A stretch of 64,000 nt of DNA, from assembly GCA_001802865.1 (NCBI GenBank), contig MHAF01000098.1:35245-99244 (forward strand), written 5' to 3'. The notes beneath the pieces are model-generated. The model ran no database searches. It was not told the origin of the DNA and was given only the letters and a program-made list of their open reading frames with translations. A program made the position numbers and the translations under genes. Positions 9,008-17,588 of the stretch are shown in pieces (within the stretch, counting starts at the first letter, position 1; each line of letters opens with the position of its first letter). Origin of the DNA: Ignavibacteria bacterium RBG_16_34_14. Its GTDB lineage: Bacteria; Bacteroidota; Ignavibacteria; Ignavibacteriales; Ignavibacteriaceae.

Positions 9008-10060
9008 TTATTTATTTTCATTAATTATCTTTAAAGAATAATGAACTGAATACATTTCTTTCAATATTTCGGCGCTTCTTTCAGGAGTTATATCTCGCTG
9101 AGGTTCACCAAGCATTTCATAACCAACCATAAATTTTTTAATTGTTGCAGACCTTAACAACGGTGGATAAAAATGCATATGTAAATGCCATTCAGGATGT
9201 TCCAGGCCATCTGTTGGTGATTGATGAATTCCTGCTGAATAAGGAAATGATGTATTAAAAATATTATCATACTTTACAGTTGTAATTTTTAATATTTCTG
9301 CAAACAACTCTATTTCTTTTTCAACTAATTGTAGGATATTATTAATTTTTCTTTTAGAGATAATCATTGACTCAAAAGGCCAAACAGCCCAGAAAGGAAC
9401 TAAAAGAATAAAACTATCGTTTTCAAAAATAATTCTCTCCTGTTTTTGTTTTTCAAGATTGATATAATCAGAAAGAAGCGAGGTATTTTTTTCTTTATAA
9501 TATTGTAATTGATTAAACTGTTCTTTAAAAGGTTCATTCGGAATATTTTCCTGTGCCCAGATCTGTCCATGAGGATGAGAATTACTGCATCCCATAATCT
9601 CGCCTTTATTTTCAAAAATTTGCACGTAATTAATAAAAGGTTTGCTGCCAAGGAATGAATATTCATCTTGCCAGGTGTTAACTACCTTTACGATTTCTCC
9701 CAGTTCAAGTTCAGCAAGAGTTAAATTATGTTTGGGGGAAAAGCAAACTACCCTGCAAATTCCACTTTCTGTTTGTGCTTTAATTAATCCGGATTCATTA
9801 ATAAAAAAATTAGATTTATCTTTTTTTAGAGCGCTGAAGTCATTATCAAAAACAAATGTAGAAGTGTAATTAGGATTGATATCTCCATTTGCACGAATAT
9901 TTCCCGGACATAAGTAGCAATTATTTATGTATTCTGGGGTAAGATGAGTAAAGTATTGTTCAACTTTTCCCTGCCAGGGTCTTTGTGTGCGATGAGGCGA
10001 AACAAGAATCCATTCCCCTGTTAAAGGATTAAATCTTCTATGACTTTCTTTTGGAATCAT
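9008..10060 (-). CDS. galT: Galactose-1-phosphate uridylyltransferase
   Basis: It exchanges UMP between UDP-glucose and galactose-1-phosphate, the second Leloir step. The 350-residue protein carries the CxxC zinc pair at about residues 48-51 (CYLC), the active-site motif HPHGQIW at 162-168 with His164 as the expected nucleophile, and a C-terminal HLHMHFYPP segment. It is the first gene of the minus-strand run and is separated from GH53 by 117 bases, so a second promoter before GH53 is possible. No galE homologue is clearly present in the window. Confidence 0.95.
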   Translation of the reverse strand: MIPKESHRRFNPLTGEWILVSPHRTQRPWQGKVEQYFTHLTPEYINNCYLCPGNIRANGDINPNYTSTFVFDNDFSALKKDKSNFFINESGLIKAQTESGICRVVCFSPKHNLTLAELELGEIVKVVNTWQDEYSFLGSKPFINYVQIFENKGEIMGCSNSHPHGQIWAQENIPNEPFKEQFNQLQYYKEKNTSLLSDYINLEKQKQERIIFENDSFILLVPFWAVWPFESMIISKRKINNILQLVEKEIELFAEILKITTVKYDNIFNTSFPYSAGIHQSPTDGLEHPEWHLHMHFYPPLLRSATIKKFMVGYEMLGEPQRDITPERSAEILKEMYSVHYSLKIINENK

Positions 10061-10268
10061 AATTTAACTTGCCAACGTTTGCAGGTATGTTTGTAAAAAA
10101 ATATCAGGTTGATTCTCTGACTATAAATAAAGTATCTAATTTAATATCAGTATTTGAATTTGATCCATTCTGATCTTCAATCCCAGTAGGTAAGCCAAAT
10201 AAAAACTTAGTGGAGGTGCGGGGAGTCGATAATTTACTTCCAACTTATTTAATAATAATAGCTTAATG

Positions 10269-10311
10269 AAGTTAATAATTTTTTCACACACATTTCACAC
10301 ATTATTAACTT
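10269..10311. promoter_or_regulatory. Candidate operator: 11-bp perfect inverted repeat
   Basis: AAGTTAATAAT at 10269-10279 is matched by its exact reverse complement ATTATTAACTT at 10301-10311, with a 21-base spacer that contains two copies of a TTTCACACA-like repeat. It sits between divergent galT and receptor promoters. Half-site centres about 32 bases apart (three helical turns) suit a dimeric or looping regulator. No regulator gene is in the window, so the binding partner is unknown. The background is AT-rich, which weakens the case. Confidence 0.4.
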
Positions 10312-10701
10312 TTTTAAAAACTTATTAAACTTATGAAATGTCAATTTAACTGGGATGTTATGTGTTTCTAAAACTATTCCTTTCAATAATTTTTTCAAAT
10401 TTTGTCAATAGGTTTGAAAACTCTCTTGACTCTAAAATAAAAAATTGCAGAGAGTCTAGGATTCTGTCATATTTAAATTTATGATAAAATTTCCAATGTT
10501 ATAATATCAATTGATATTAAAATTATTCTAATATATGGTAGAAAATATATTTTTTTAAAAAGTTTTTGTTATAATGAATAATTCGAACTAATTTTCAAAT
10601 TATTTAAAAATCAAAAATTTTTTTGTACACTCCTTGTTATCAGAAATTAAATCGTCTTTTTAAAATAAGATCATCTTAATTAATCATTATCAACCATACA
10701 T

Positions 10702-10707
10702 AAGGAG
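10702..10707 (+). promoter_or_regulatory. Ribosome-binding site of the broken TonB receptor gene
   Basis: AAGGAG lies four bases upstream of the ATG at 10712. This fixes the start of the receptor reading frame and shows that its translation signal is intact even though the coding frame is broken. Confidence 0.75.
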
Positions 10708-10711
10708 TCTC

Positions 10712-13700
10712 ATGAAATCAAAACATTTACTGATCCTTCTTACAGTTATATTCCTCAATATTATTCTTCAGCAACAAGCCTTTCCTCAAGGTGTAGCAAC
10801 GGCGGCACTTAGCGGTATCGTTTTAGATAAGGAAAATAATCCATTACCTGGTGCAAACGTAATTGCAGTACATGTTCCTAGCAGAACACAATACGGTGCT
10901 TCCAGCAGAAATAACGAACAATTTAATATCCCCAATATGAAAATTGGAGGGCCCTATACTGTAACGGGTTTCTTTTGTCGGCTATACCACAGGAGTTAAG
11001 GAAGATATTTTCCTTAATCTCGGACAGCAGCTAAGACTGGACTTCGAACTTTCTGAAGAAGCCGTGATAGGTGAAGAAGTTCTAGTTACAGCCGAAAGAA
11101 ATGAGATTTTTAACAGTAACCGAACAGGCGCTGAAACATTTATAAAACCGAGAGAGGTTACTCTGCTGCCTTCAATCAAACGAAGCACAAGAGATCTAAT
11201 AAGATTAGACCAACGTAACGATGGCAATTACAGTTTCGGTGGAAAAAACTGGCTATTCAATAACATTTCACTTGACGGTTCATACTTTAATAACTCATTC
11301 GGTCTGGATGATCCTGCACCGGGCGGGCAAACAAATGCTGAACCTATCCCTTATGATGCAGTTGAACAGGTTCAGGTTTCTGTTGCACCTTTTGATGTTA
11401 GAGAAGGAGGTTTTACTGGTGCCGGTATTAACACCGTAACTAAAAGCGGTTCAAATCAATTAAAAGGTTCAATATATAGCTTCATTAGGAATGAAGCTTT
11501 TGTCGGCAACAAAGTCAACGGGCAGGATGTAATAGCTAATCCCGATTTAGTATTTAATCAATTAGGTTTCAGTGTTGGCGGTCCTGTTCTTCAGAACAAA
11601 CTTTTTTTCTTTCTTAACGCTGAATTAGAAAGACGAGAAGACCCGGGTACAAATTTTGCCGCCAGTCGCGGGTCTTCAGGTTTGGGTATATCCCGTGTTG
11701 AAGCCAGCGTAATGGATGCTATAAGAACACGTATGAAGGAAGTATACGGGTATGAAACCGGTGAGTACGAAAATTATCTCCATCGGACAGAGAATGAAAA
11801 ACTACTCCTTAAACTCGATTGGAATATTTACGATAACAATAATCTTATTTTTAGATACAATAGATTTGATGCCCGTCGTGATTTACCACCACATCCGTTT
11901 GTCCTTAGCGCAGGTGGACGTGGACCAAATGAAAACAGTCTGCCATTTCAAAATTCAGGTTACAAGATCAATAACAGATTGAATTCTTTTGCTCTTGAAT
12001 TAAACTCAAAGGGCAACACTTTTTCTAACCGCTTCTTTACAAGTTATAACAGGTTCCGTGATAACCGTGACCCATTCAGCGAACCATTTCCAACTATTGA
12101 AATACTTGAAAATGGAATTACTTATACAACAATAGGCCTGGAACCATTTTCGGCACATAATATTTTAGATCAGGATGTATGGCAGGCAACAAATAATTTT
12201 AGCTATTTTTTGAATAATCATGTTGTAACAATAGGGGCAACATTCGAGTACTTTAGTTTCTTCAACTCATTCAACATATTCCGTAACGGAGTATTTTTCC
12301 TTCCTGATTTTCTTGACTTTATCGGTGACGCAAGATTTTCTTCTTTAGCTGATTTCTTTGCCCGTACTGATCCAGCTTTGCCAGACTCTGATCGCATTGA
12401 TTTTAGAGGGATGATTGGATCCGGTCCATTCAAAGGAGAAAACATCGAAGTTGGTCAGCTTGCATTTTATGTCCAAGATGAATTTCTTATCTCATCTGTG
12501 TTTAATCTTAATATCGGTTTTCGAGTTGATCTTCCCTTCTATATTACAGAACCGGTAGATAATCCTTTTTCAAGAAGCTTAACTCTACTTGATGAAAATG
12601 ATGACCCGGAAAAAGTGGATCAAAGTAAGCTTCCAAGTATTCAACCTTTGTATTCACCACGCATTGGTTTTAACTGGGATATCAGTGGAGACAAATCTTC
12701 GCAACTAAGAGGTGGTACAGGTATTTTTACTGGACGTTTACCCTTTGTGTGGATTGGTAATGTTATCTCAAATCCTGGACAAAATAAAAATTTATATCCA
12801 GAACCCGGTGTTGGACAAATAGTTTCAAAGGATGAAGCTATTTTACAGCAATCGTTCGACCTGAATGCAATGGTTGATGATTTTAAATGGCCACAGGTTT
12901 GGACCACTAACAATGCTATTGACCACAAGCTTCCAGGGGATTTATTTGGTACAATTGAATTTATATACGGGAAAGATATTAATTCTATTTATGTAAGAAA
13001 TGCTGATCTGGTTAAACCTGTTCGCTACTTGCCTGATGGAAGACCATATTTTGGCGGTGCTGGAGCAAATGAACTAAACGTTGATCCAAATAATGGAGGA
13101 AATGGAGTATACGTAATTGATAATGCCGATGAAGGCTATAACTACAGCATAACTGCTCAGTTGCGTAAAACTTTTGATTTCGGTCTGAGTTCATTTTTTT
13201 CTTATACTTTTCTTCAGGCAAAAAGCTTAATGAAATCTACAGAAATAGCAAGTGTTTTATTTGCAGAAAATCCGAACAAGGGTGATCCAAATAAACCGGA
13301 ATTAAGTTATTCGGAATCCGACATAGATTTGTTGCCGGTGGTTCTTATAGACACGAATGGTCAGAGAGCTGGGCGACAAGTTTCGGTCTTTTCGTCGAAG
13401 TAGCTGAAGGTAACAGATTTGAAGGAGCCGGCGGCAATAGATATTCGTATTTATATGCCGGCGATGTTAACGGTGACGGAAGTACAACGAATGATTTAAT
13501 TTATATTCCTTCGGATCAAAATGATATTTTTCTAGCGGACTATGTAAATTCAAGCGGTGTTACTGTAACAGTCGCGCAGCAATGGGCAGCATTAAATGAG
13601 TTTATTGAACAGGATGATTATCTGAAGGAAAATCGTGGTAAAATTGCAGATCGCTTTGGTGGAGTAAATCCATGGTTCAGTAATATTGATTTACGATTAC

Positions 13701-13973
13701 TTCAGGATTTCGCACTTAACCTGGCAGGGAACAAACACACATTCCAATTGAGTATAGATATTCTAAACGTGGCAAATCTGGTTAATTCAGATTGGGGCGT
13801 TCGTCAAATTGCAAATTCAGCAGCTACCTCACCACTACAATTAGCTGGTTTCAATACCGAGGGTGCCCCTATATTTAATTTCAAGGAAAACCGTTTCGAA
13901 AACTTTTACGGATGACCCGGGATTGAAATCCCGCTGGCAAATGCAGATTGAGTTGAGATATATATTTAATTAA
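10712..13973 (+). pseudogene. Oar-like TonB-dependent outer-membrane receptor, broken by three single-base indels
   Basis: The gene encodes a signal peptide, a carboxypeptidase-regulatory-like domain (ALSGIVLDKENNPLPGANV), a plug (REGGFTGAGINTVTKSGSN) and a long beta-barrel ending in WQMQIELRYIFN. The frame breaks three times. An extra G in the GGG at 10966-10968 interrupts SFVGYTTG. One base is missing near 13319-13323, after which HRFVAGGSYRHEW continues in another frame. An extra A lies in the AAAA at 13887-13890, after which KTFTDDPGLKSRW continues to TAA at 13971. With these repaired the protein would be about 1086 residues, normal for the family. No SusD partner is nearby. Homopolymer assembly error and genuine decay are both possible; two of the three changes are in short homopolymers. 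Confidence 0.88.
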
Positions 13974-14000
13974 GTAAAAACCAATCTTAGTATTATAACC

Positions 14001-14030
14001 GCTATGGGAAATGCCCATAGCAGTTTTTAT
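14001..14030 (+). terminator. Rho-independent terminator after the TonB receptor gene
   Basis: A perfect 8-bp stem (GCTATGGG at 14001-14008 with CCCATAGC at 14014-14021) closes a 5-base loop and is followed by AGTTTTTATTAT on the plus strand. It starts 28 bases after the receptor stop codon, as expected for its transcription terminator. Confidence 0.85.
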
Positions 14031-14183
14031 TATAAGGAAATTTTATGTTTCAGAAATCAAACCGAGATAAAAATTTGCAGCATGCTTCACTTAATCGTTA
14101 GAGAACTGGGATTTCCAAATTCAGTCTTTGGATTTTTCACGTCTGTTAATACTATGCTTATTATTTTTAGATGTTCCATTGAA

Positions 14184-14261
14184 ATGGCATAAAATATTGC
14201 TGTTATAGGCGCTACTGGTAATATTGGTAAAGTGATTACAGAACTTTTACTTGAAAAATGA
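14184..14261 (+). pseudogene. Remnant of an NmrA/SDR-type NAD(P)-binding protein, N-terminal 25 codons
   Basis: From ATG at 14184 the frame reads Met-Ala-stop, then NIAVIGATGNIGKVITELL up to TGA at 14259. GATGNIGK is the glycine-rich dinucleotide-binding loop of NAD(P)H-binding (NmrA-like) short-chain dehydrogenases. The third codon is TAA where a Lys or similar would be expected. No continuation of the domain is visible downstream, so only the first beta-alpha unit remains. This is a decayed fragment, not a functional gene. Confidence 0.6.
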
Positions 14262-14300
14262 GTAGAGATTTGTACTATTAGAATTGATTTTTTTACTTTA

Positions 14301-14630
14301 GTGAGTGATAAAGTTTATACAATCCTAATTGTCAAAAGTAATAATAACATAATTCTGGATATCCAGCATATTCTTTTATCTCATAAAAATTATATAACCG
14401 AAGTTGCTCATTCTGCTGTTGGTTTGATAACTTCTGTAAAAAAAATCATTCCTGGCTTAGTGATTTATCCTCTACTTATGGAAGATTCTAAAATAAATTT
14501 GGATTCATTAATTTATTTTCAAAATAAATTTAAATTTAGAATTATTTTTATAGCGGGCGATATGGAGTTAAAATATTATAAAAATAAAGTGAAATCAGCT
14601 TTAATATTTTTTCTAAAAAAAACTTTATAG
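14301..14630 (+). pseudogene. Degenerate response-regulator receiver-like ORF
   Basis: A GTG-started frame of 109 residues resembles a CheY-like receiver in order of elements. It has YTILIVKSNNNIILDIQHIL at the place of the acidic pocket, IIPGLVIYPLLMED where family members have PDLVLMDI, and RIIFIAGD in the position of the Thr strand. The acidic pair after strand 1 is replaced by Ser/Asn, the phospho-acceptor Asp by Tyr or Pro, and there is no KP motif near the end. It cannot work as a phospho-receiver. It may be a decayed remnant or a pseudo-receiver. There is no convincing ribosome-binding site. The family assignment is my reading of weak similarity. Confidence 0.4.
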
Positions 14631-14866
14631 CTTGTTTGAGCTTATTTGCTCGGGCCGAAAAATCCTTGAATTAAGAATTTGTATATCCCTACTCCTCTCT
14701 CTGTCTTCTCCTTATTTCGACTACTTCTTGTAATAACACCATAATTTAGCATAATAAAAATAGCACACAAATCTGGCGACAAGGGGGCTACGCTTCTTTT
14801 AAGAGCAAGGTATAAAAGACCTTACACTTAGATATGCGATGAATGTAAAATTATTTTATACAATAA

Positions 14867-15829
14867 TTAAATTGAGAAAAATCCTTGAGCAGTTGTTTTT
14901 ATTTTGTATAGACATCCCCCCGCTGTAATAAATAATATATTTGAGTATAAACCCCTTCCAAAAGTAAGGTTGCTAGGTACTTCAGGAAGCTTGAAAGAAT
15001 CTATCTCTTTGCCTTCAACATTATATACTTTTATACATGGATTTATTTCATGACGAACAGCAACATAAATATTTCCTTCTGAATCAATGGTTATTCCATC
15101 TGGACCTGACCCATCAAGGTAATTAATAAATATTTCTTTGGATATGACATTTGCTTTTTCATCCAATTGACATTTATAAATGGCCATCAATGGTTTATTC
15201 TCCTCATTGCCTTCAAAGTTGCACCCAACATAAAGTTTTTTTTGACCAGGCGAAATTGTTATTCCATTTGGCATAGGAATATCAGAAATAATTAGTTGAA
15301 CTGACCTATCTTTATCTATTTTATATACTCCCATGACAGGTTGCTCAATATTTTCATAACCTATATAACGGGGATCCGTAAAATAAATACTCCCCATTGT
15401 ATCAATAACAAGATCATTAGGTGAATTAAACGGATATTTCATAAATAATCCAGCAAGGATTTTACTTTTTCCGGTATTCAAATCTGTAATTGAAATTTTT
15501 CTTCCTCCAAAATCAGCTCCTTCACAAATTATCATTTCTCCATGCGAATTAAATTCAATTCCATTAGCCATACTGCTGGGTGAGCGATAAACAAATGCCT
15601 GATCAGTTTTTAAATCATATTTCCAAATAACTCCAGCTTGCATTTCTGTTTCTTCCGTAAATGTAAGATCACTAAAATAAATACAATCATCCGGACCTTG
15701 GGCAGGTCCTTCAGTAAAATATCCTTCACCAAAAAGTTTAATCAGAATAGCATCTTTAGGGAAGATATTCTTTTCCTGAGAATAGCAGATAAATTGAAGA
15801 ATAAATATTAATATAAATTTCATAATCAT
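14867..15829 (-). CDS. SMP-30/gluconolactonase-type six-bladed beta-propeller, exported
   Basis: The 320-residue protein starts with a short signal peptide (to about residue 17, ICYS). It carries the metal-site residues of the SMP-30/gluconolactonase fold: Glu in FTEGPAQGPD, Asn in FNSPNDLVID, and Asp in GSGPDGITID. Members hydrolyse sugar lactones such as gluconolactone or xylonolactone. It is separated from the PhyH gene by a terminator at 15834-15860, so it may be transcribed separately or by read-through. A second start two codons downstream is equally possible. Lactone hydrolysis would fit a route in which a sugar is first oxidised by a dehydrogenase. Confidence 0.82.
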   Translation of the reverse strand: MIMKFILIFILQFICYSQEKNIFPKDAILIKLFGEGYFTEGPAQGPDDCIYFSDLTFTEETEMQAGVIWKYDLKTDQAFVYRSPSSMANGIEFNSHGEMIICEGADFGGRKISITDLNTGKSKILAGLFMKYPFNSPNDLVIDTMGSIYFTDPRYIGYENIEQPVMGVYKIDKDRSVQLIISDIPMPNGITISPGQKKLYVGCNFEGNEENKPLMAIYKCQLDEKANVISKEIFINYLDGSGPDGITIDSEGNIYVAVRHEINPCIKVYNVEGKEIDSFKLPEVPSNLTFGRGLYSNILFITAGGCLYKIKTTAQGFFSI

Positions 15830-15833
15830 CTAT

Positions 15834-15860
15834 AAATAAAAAACCCCGCTAAGAGCGGGG
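15834..15860 (-). terminator. Rho-independent terminator after the PhyH gene
   Basis: On the minus strand a GC-rich 7-bp stem (15854-15860 with 15844-15850, loop of three bases) is followed by six T residues (15843-15838). It lies 17 bases past the stop codon of the PhyH gene, marking the probable 3' end of the long upstream transcript. Confidence 0.88.
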
Positions 15861-15876
15861 CGTAATTTAAAATAAA

Positions 15877-16635
15877 TTATTTAAGTCTTTCACCATTTTT
15901 CAAGAATGGTTCAGCTAATCCTTTTAACGAACCATCTGCTTCATAAATTAGTTCAGGAGAAAATTGTATTGCATAAGCTCTTCTCATCTTCTTAGTATTA
16001 TTAGAACCTGATCTATGAAATGTTGTACTTGAAAAAACAACAACAGAACCAGCAGGGCAATTTGCCGGAATTCCTTTTTCTGGTCCGAAGTAACATTCTC
16101 TGTCGCTCGTTCCTGGAACAGGTTTATGCTCAATCTTCTCTCTTGTTCCTGCCAATGAATATGGGAGTAAATAAACTGTCCCATTTTCTTCATTCACATC
16201 ATCTAAAGGAATCCAGGCATTTACATAATATTTATGTTCATAATCAACATAACCCGAATCCTGATGCCATGTAAATTCCGCACCTTTTGGATCTGTTCCT
16301 TTCACAACAAACTGTTCCCAAAAAAGATAAGCATCATCTCCAATAGTTGCCTTACAAATTTCAGCCATTAAATCACTAAAAATTATTTCACCCAGCTGAG
16401 GACGATTTTGGGAAGCAAGAAAAACAAAATACCGGCTGTTTTTTCTGCTGAGATTTAATACATTAGTTCCCAGCTTATCCATTTCTTTATCCTGTTCTTT
16501 AATTAATTCCATACATTCCTTCCGGACTAAAGCCAGTTCTTCATCGGGAATTATACTTTCAAGAATAAAAAAGCCATCTTGCCGATATTTTCTTTTGTGC
16601 TCTTCTGTTATTCCGAAATACGTTTTTACAGGCAT
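15877..16635 (-). CDS. Phytanoyl-CoA dioxygenase (PhyH) family Fe(II)/2-oxoglutarate oxygenase
   Basis: The 252-residue cytoplasmic protein has the jelly-roll iron-binding triad: His124 and Asp126 in FTWHQDSGYV and His207 in TTFHRSGSN, followed by Arg218/219 expected to bind 2-oxoglutarate. These enzymes hydroxylate small substrates using oxygen and 2-oxoglutarate. The gene lies in a sugar-catabolic run between two propeller proteins. Bacterial PhyH members in such loci are of unknown substrate. Oxidative attack on a methylated or otherwise modified sugar is possible but speculative. The oxygen requirement is notable next to corrinoid methyltransferases, which are usually found in anaerobic metabolism. 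Confidence 0.85.
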   Translation of the reverse strand: MPVKTYFGITEEHKRKYRQDGFFILESIIPDEELALVRKECMELIKEQDKEMDKLGTNVLNLSRKNSRYFVFLASQNRPQLGEIIFSDLMAEICKATIGDDAYLFWEQFVVKGTDPKGAEFTWHQDSGYVDYEHKYYVNAWIPLDDVNEENGTVYLLPYSLAGTREKIEHKPVPGTSDRECYFGPEKGIPANCPAGSVVVFSSTTFHRSGSNNTKKMRRAYAIQFSPELIYEADGSLKGLAEPFLKNGERLK

Positions 16636-16652
16636 ATTTTTTTCCTTTCTAT

Positions 16653-17588
16653 TTATTTCAATCTTCTAAGTTTGGTTATTCTACCACCAATAATCCATTC
16701 AACTATATATAGATTATCTTCTTCATCAACAGCCATATCATGCGGGCTATTGAATTTCCCCTTCTGAATTAATTTTTTTGTATGATTAGGCCATCCTGGT
16801 AAATCACAAACCGACTCATTTCTTCCAAGGTAAGTAATCAGTTTATCATTTTCATCAAATATTGCTACCCTTGCACGAAGCTCTGGTATATAAAGTAAAT
16901 TGTCTTTTATTACGCCTCCACAAGGAGAGATTAATATATTTTTACCAAAACTTCTTTTATAATTTCCTTCAGTATCATACACCTGAAATCTTTTATTTCC
17001 TCTGTCTGCAATATATAATTCCGGTTCGGGCTCCCTTGTATTGATAAAAATTGAATGCGGGCATTTGAAGACACCAGCCTTTCCCTCTTCACCATTAATA
17101 CTTTTAAGATAGATGCCTTCTTTACTATACCTATGAATAAGATTTGAACCATAACCATCTGTTACCCAAATATCACCATTCCCGCCAAATCTCTCTTCAA
17201 AAACTGCAACCCAGGTAGGTGAGTATTCTTTTTCTTCATAAAGCTTTATCCGTGGTTTTTCAATCCTCAATAAAGTTTTTCCATTAATTGTTGTTTTAAC
17301 AACTTCACAGGAATATTGATCTGTCAGCCAAAAATATTCCTTTCCGTTTTCTTCTGTCAAGGTCAAACCATGAGCGCCATTAAACCTATTCCCCCAGGAA
17401 TTAATTAATTCTCCATTGGAATTAAAAATAAGAACAGCAGGATCAGCTTGATTAAAAACAGCAATATTTCCATTCTTTAAAACAACAATTCCATGGGTTC
17501 TTCCATTTTCTCTCCCACTTACCGTATCAGGAATTTTTGCCCAATTTTCTATCCATTCATATTTAAAATTTCCTTCGCCTATTATCAT
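16653..17588 (-). CDS. NHL-repeat/six-bladed beta-propeller protein
   Basis: The 311-residue protein contains repeated NHL-like blades such as RTHGIVVLKNGNIAVF, FKCPHSIFINTREPEPELYI and NSPHDMAVDEEDNLYIVEW. It has no signal peptide, lipobox or membrane helix, so it appears cytoplasmic. It overlaps the solute-binding protein gene by 4 bases and is followed 17 bases later by PhyH, so all three are probably cotranscribed. The family includes sugar-lactone-type enzymes and binding scaffolds. I see no certain metal-binding triad and leave the function open. Confidence 0.75.
   Translation of the reverse strand: MIIGEGNFKYEWIENWAKIPDTVSGRENGRTHGIVVLKNGNIAVFNQADPAVLIFNSNGELINSWGNRFNGAHGLTLTEENGKEYFWLTDQYSCEVVKTTINGKTLLRIEKPRIKLYEEKEYSPTWVAVFEERFGGNGDIWVTDGYGSNLIHRYSKEGIYLKSINGEEGKAGVFKCPHSIFINTREPEPELYIADRGNKRFQVYDTEGNYKRSFGKNILISPCGGVIKDNLLYIPELRARVAIFDENDKLITYLGRNESVCDLPGWPNHTKKLIQKGKFNSPHDMAVDEEDNLYIVEWIIGGRITKLRRLK

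Larger units (their letters stand above)
10061..10711. promoter_or_regulatory. Divergent intergenic region between galT and the TonB receptor gene
   Basis: This 651-base AT-rich gap separates the start of the minus-strand galactose operon from a plus-strand outer-membrane receptor gene, so it should hold both promoters. I see no open frame of note. A perfect 11-bp inverted repeat (10269-10311) is the only clear structural element. I could not place convincing -7/-33 promoter boxes of the Bacteroidota type on either strand. Confidence 0.6.

Noticed and set aside
10712-13973. SusC of a SusCD pair
   Set aside because: The barrel and domain order look Oar-like, and no SusD-type lipoprotein is found on either side.
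14631-14866. Possible gene in the 236-base gap before the gluconolactonase-like gene's end
   Set aside because: All frames carry frequent stops and no recognisable motif or structure was seen.
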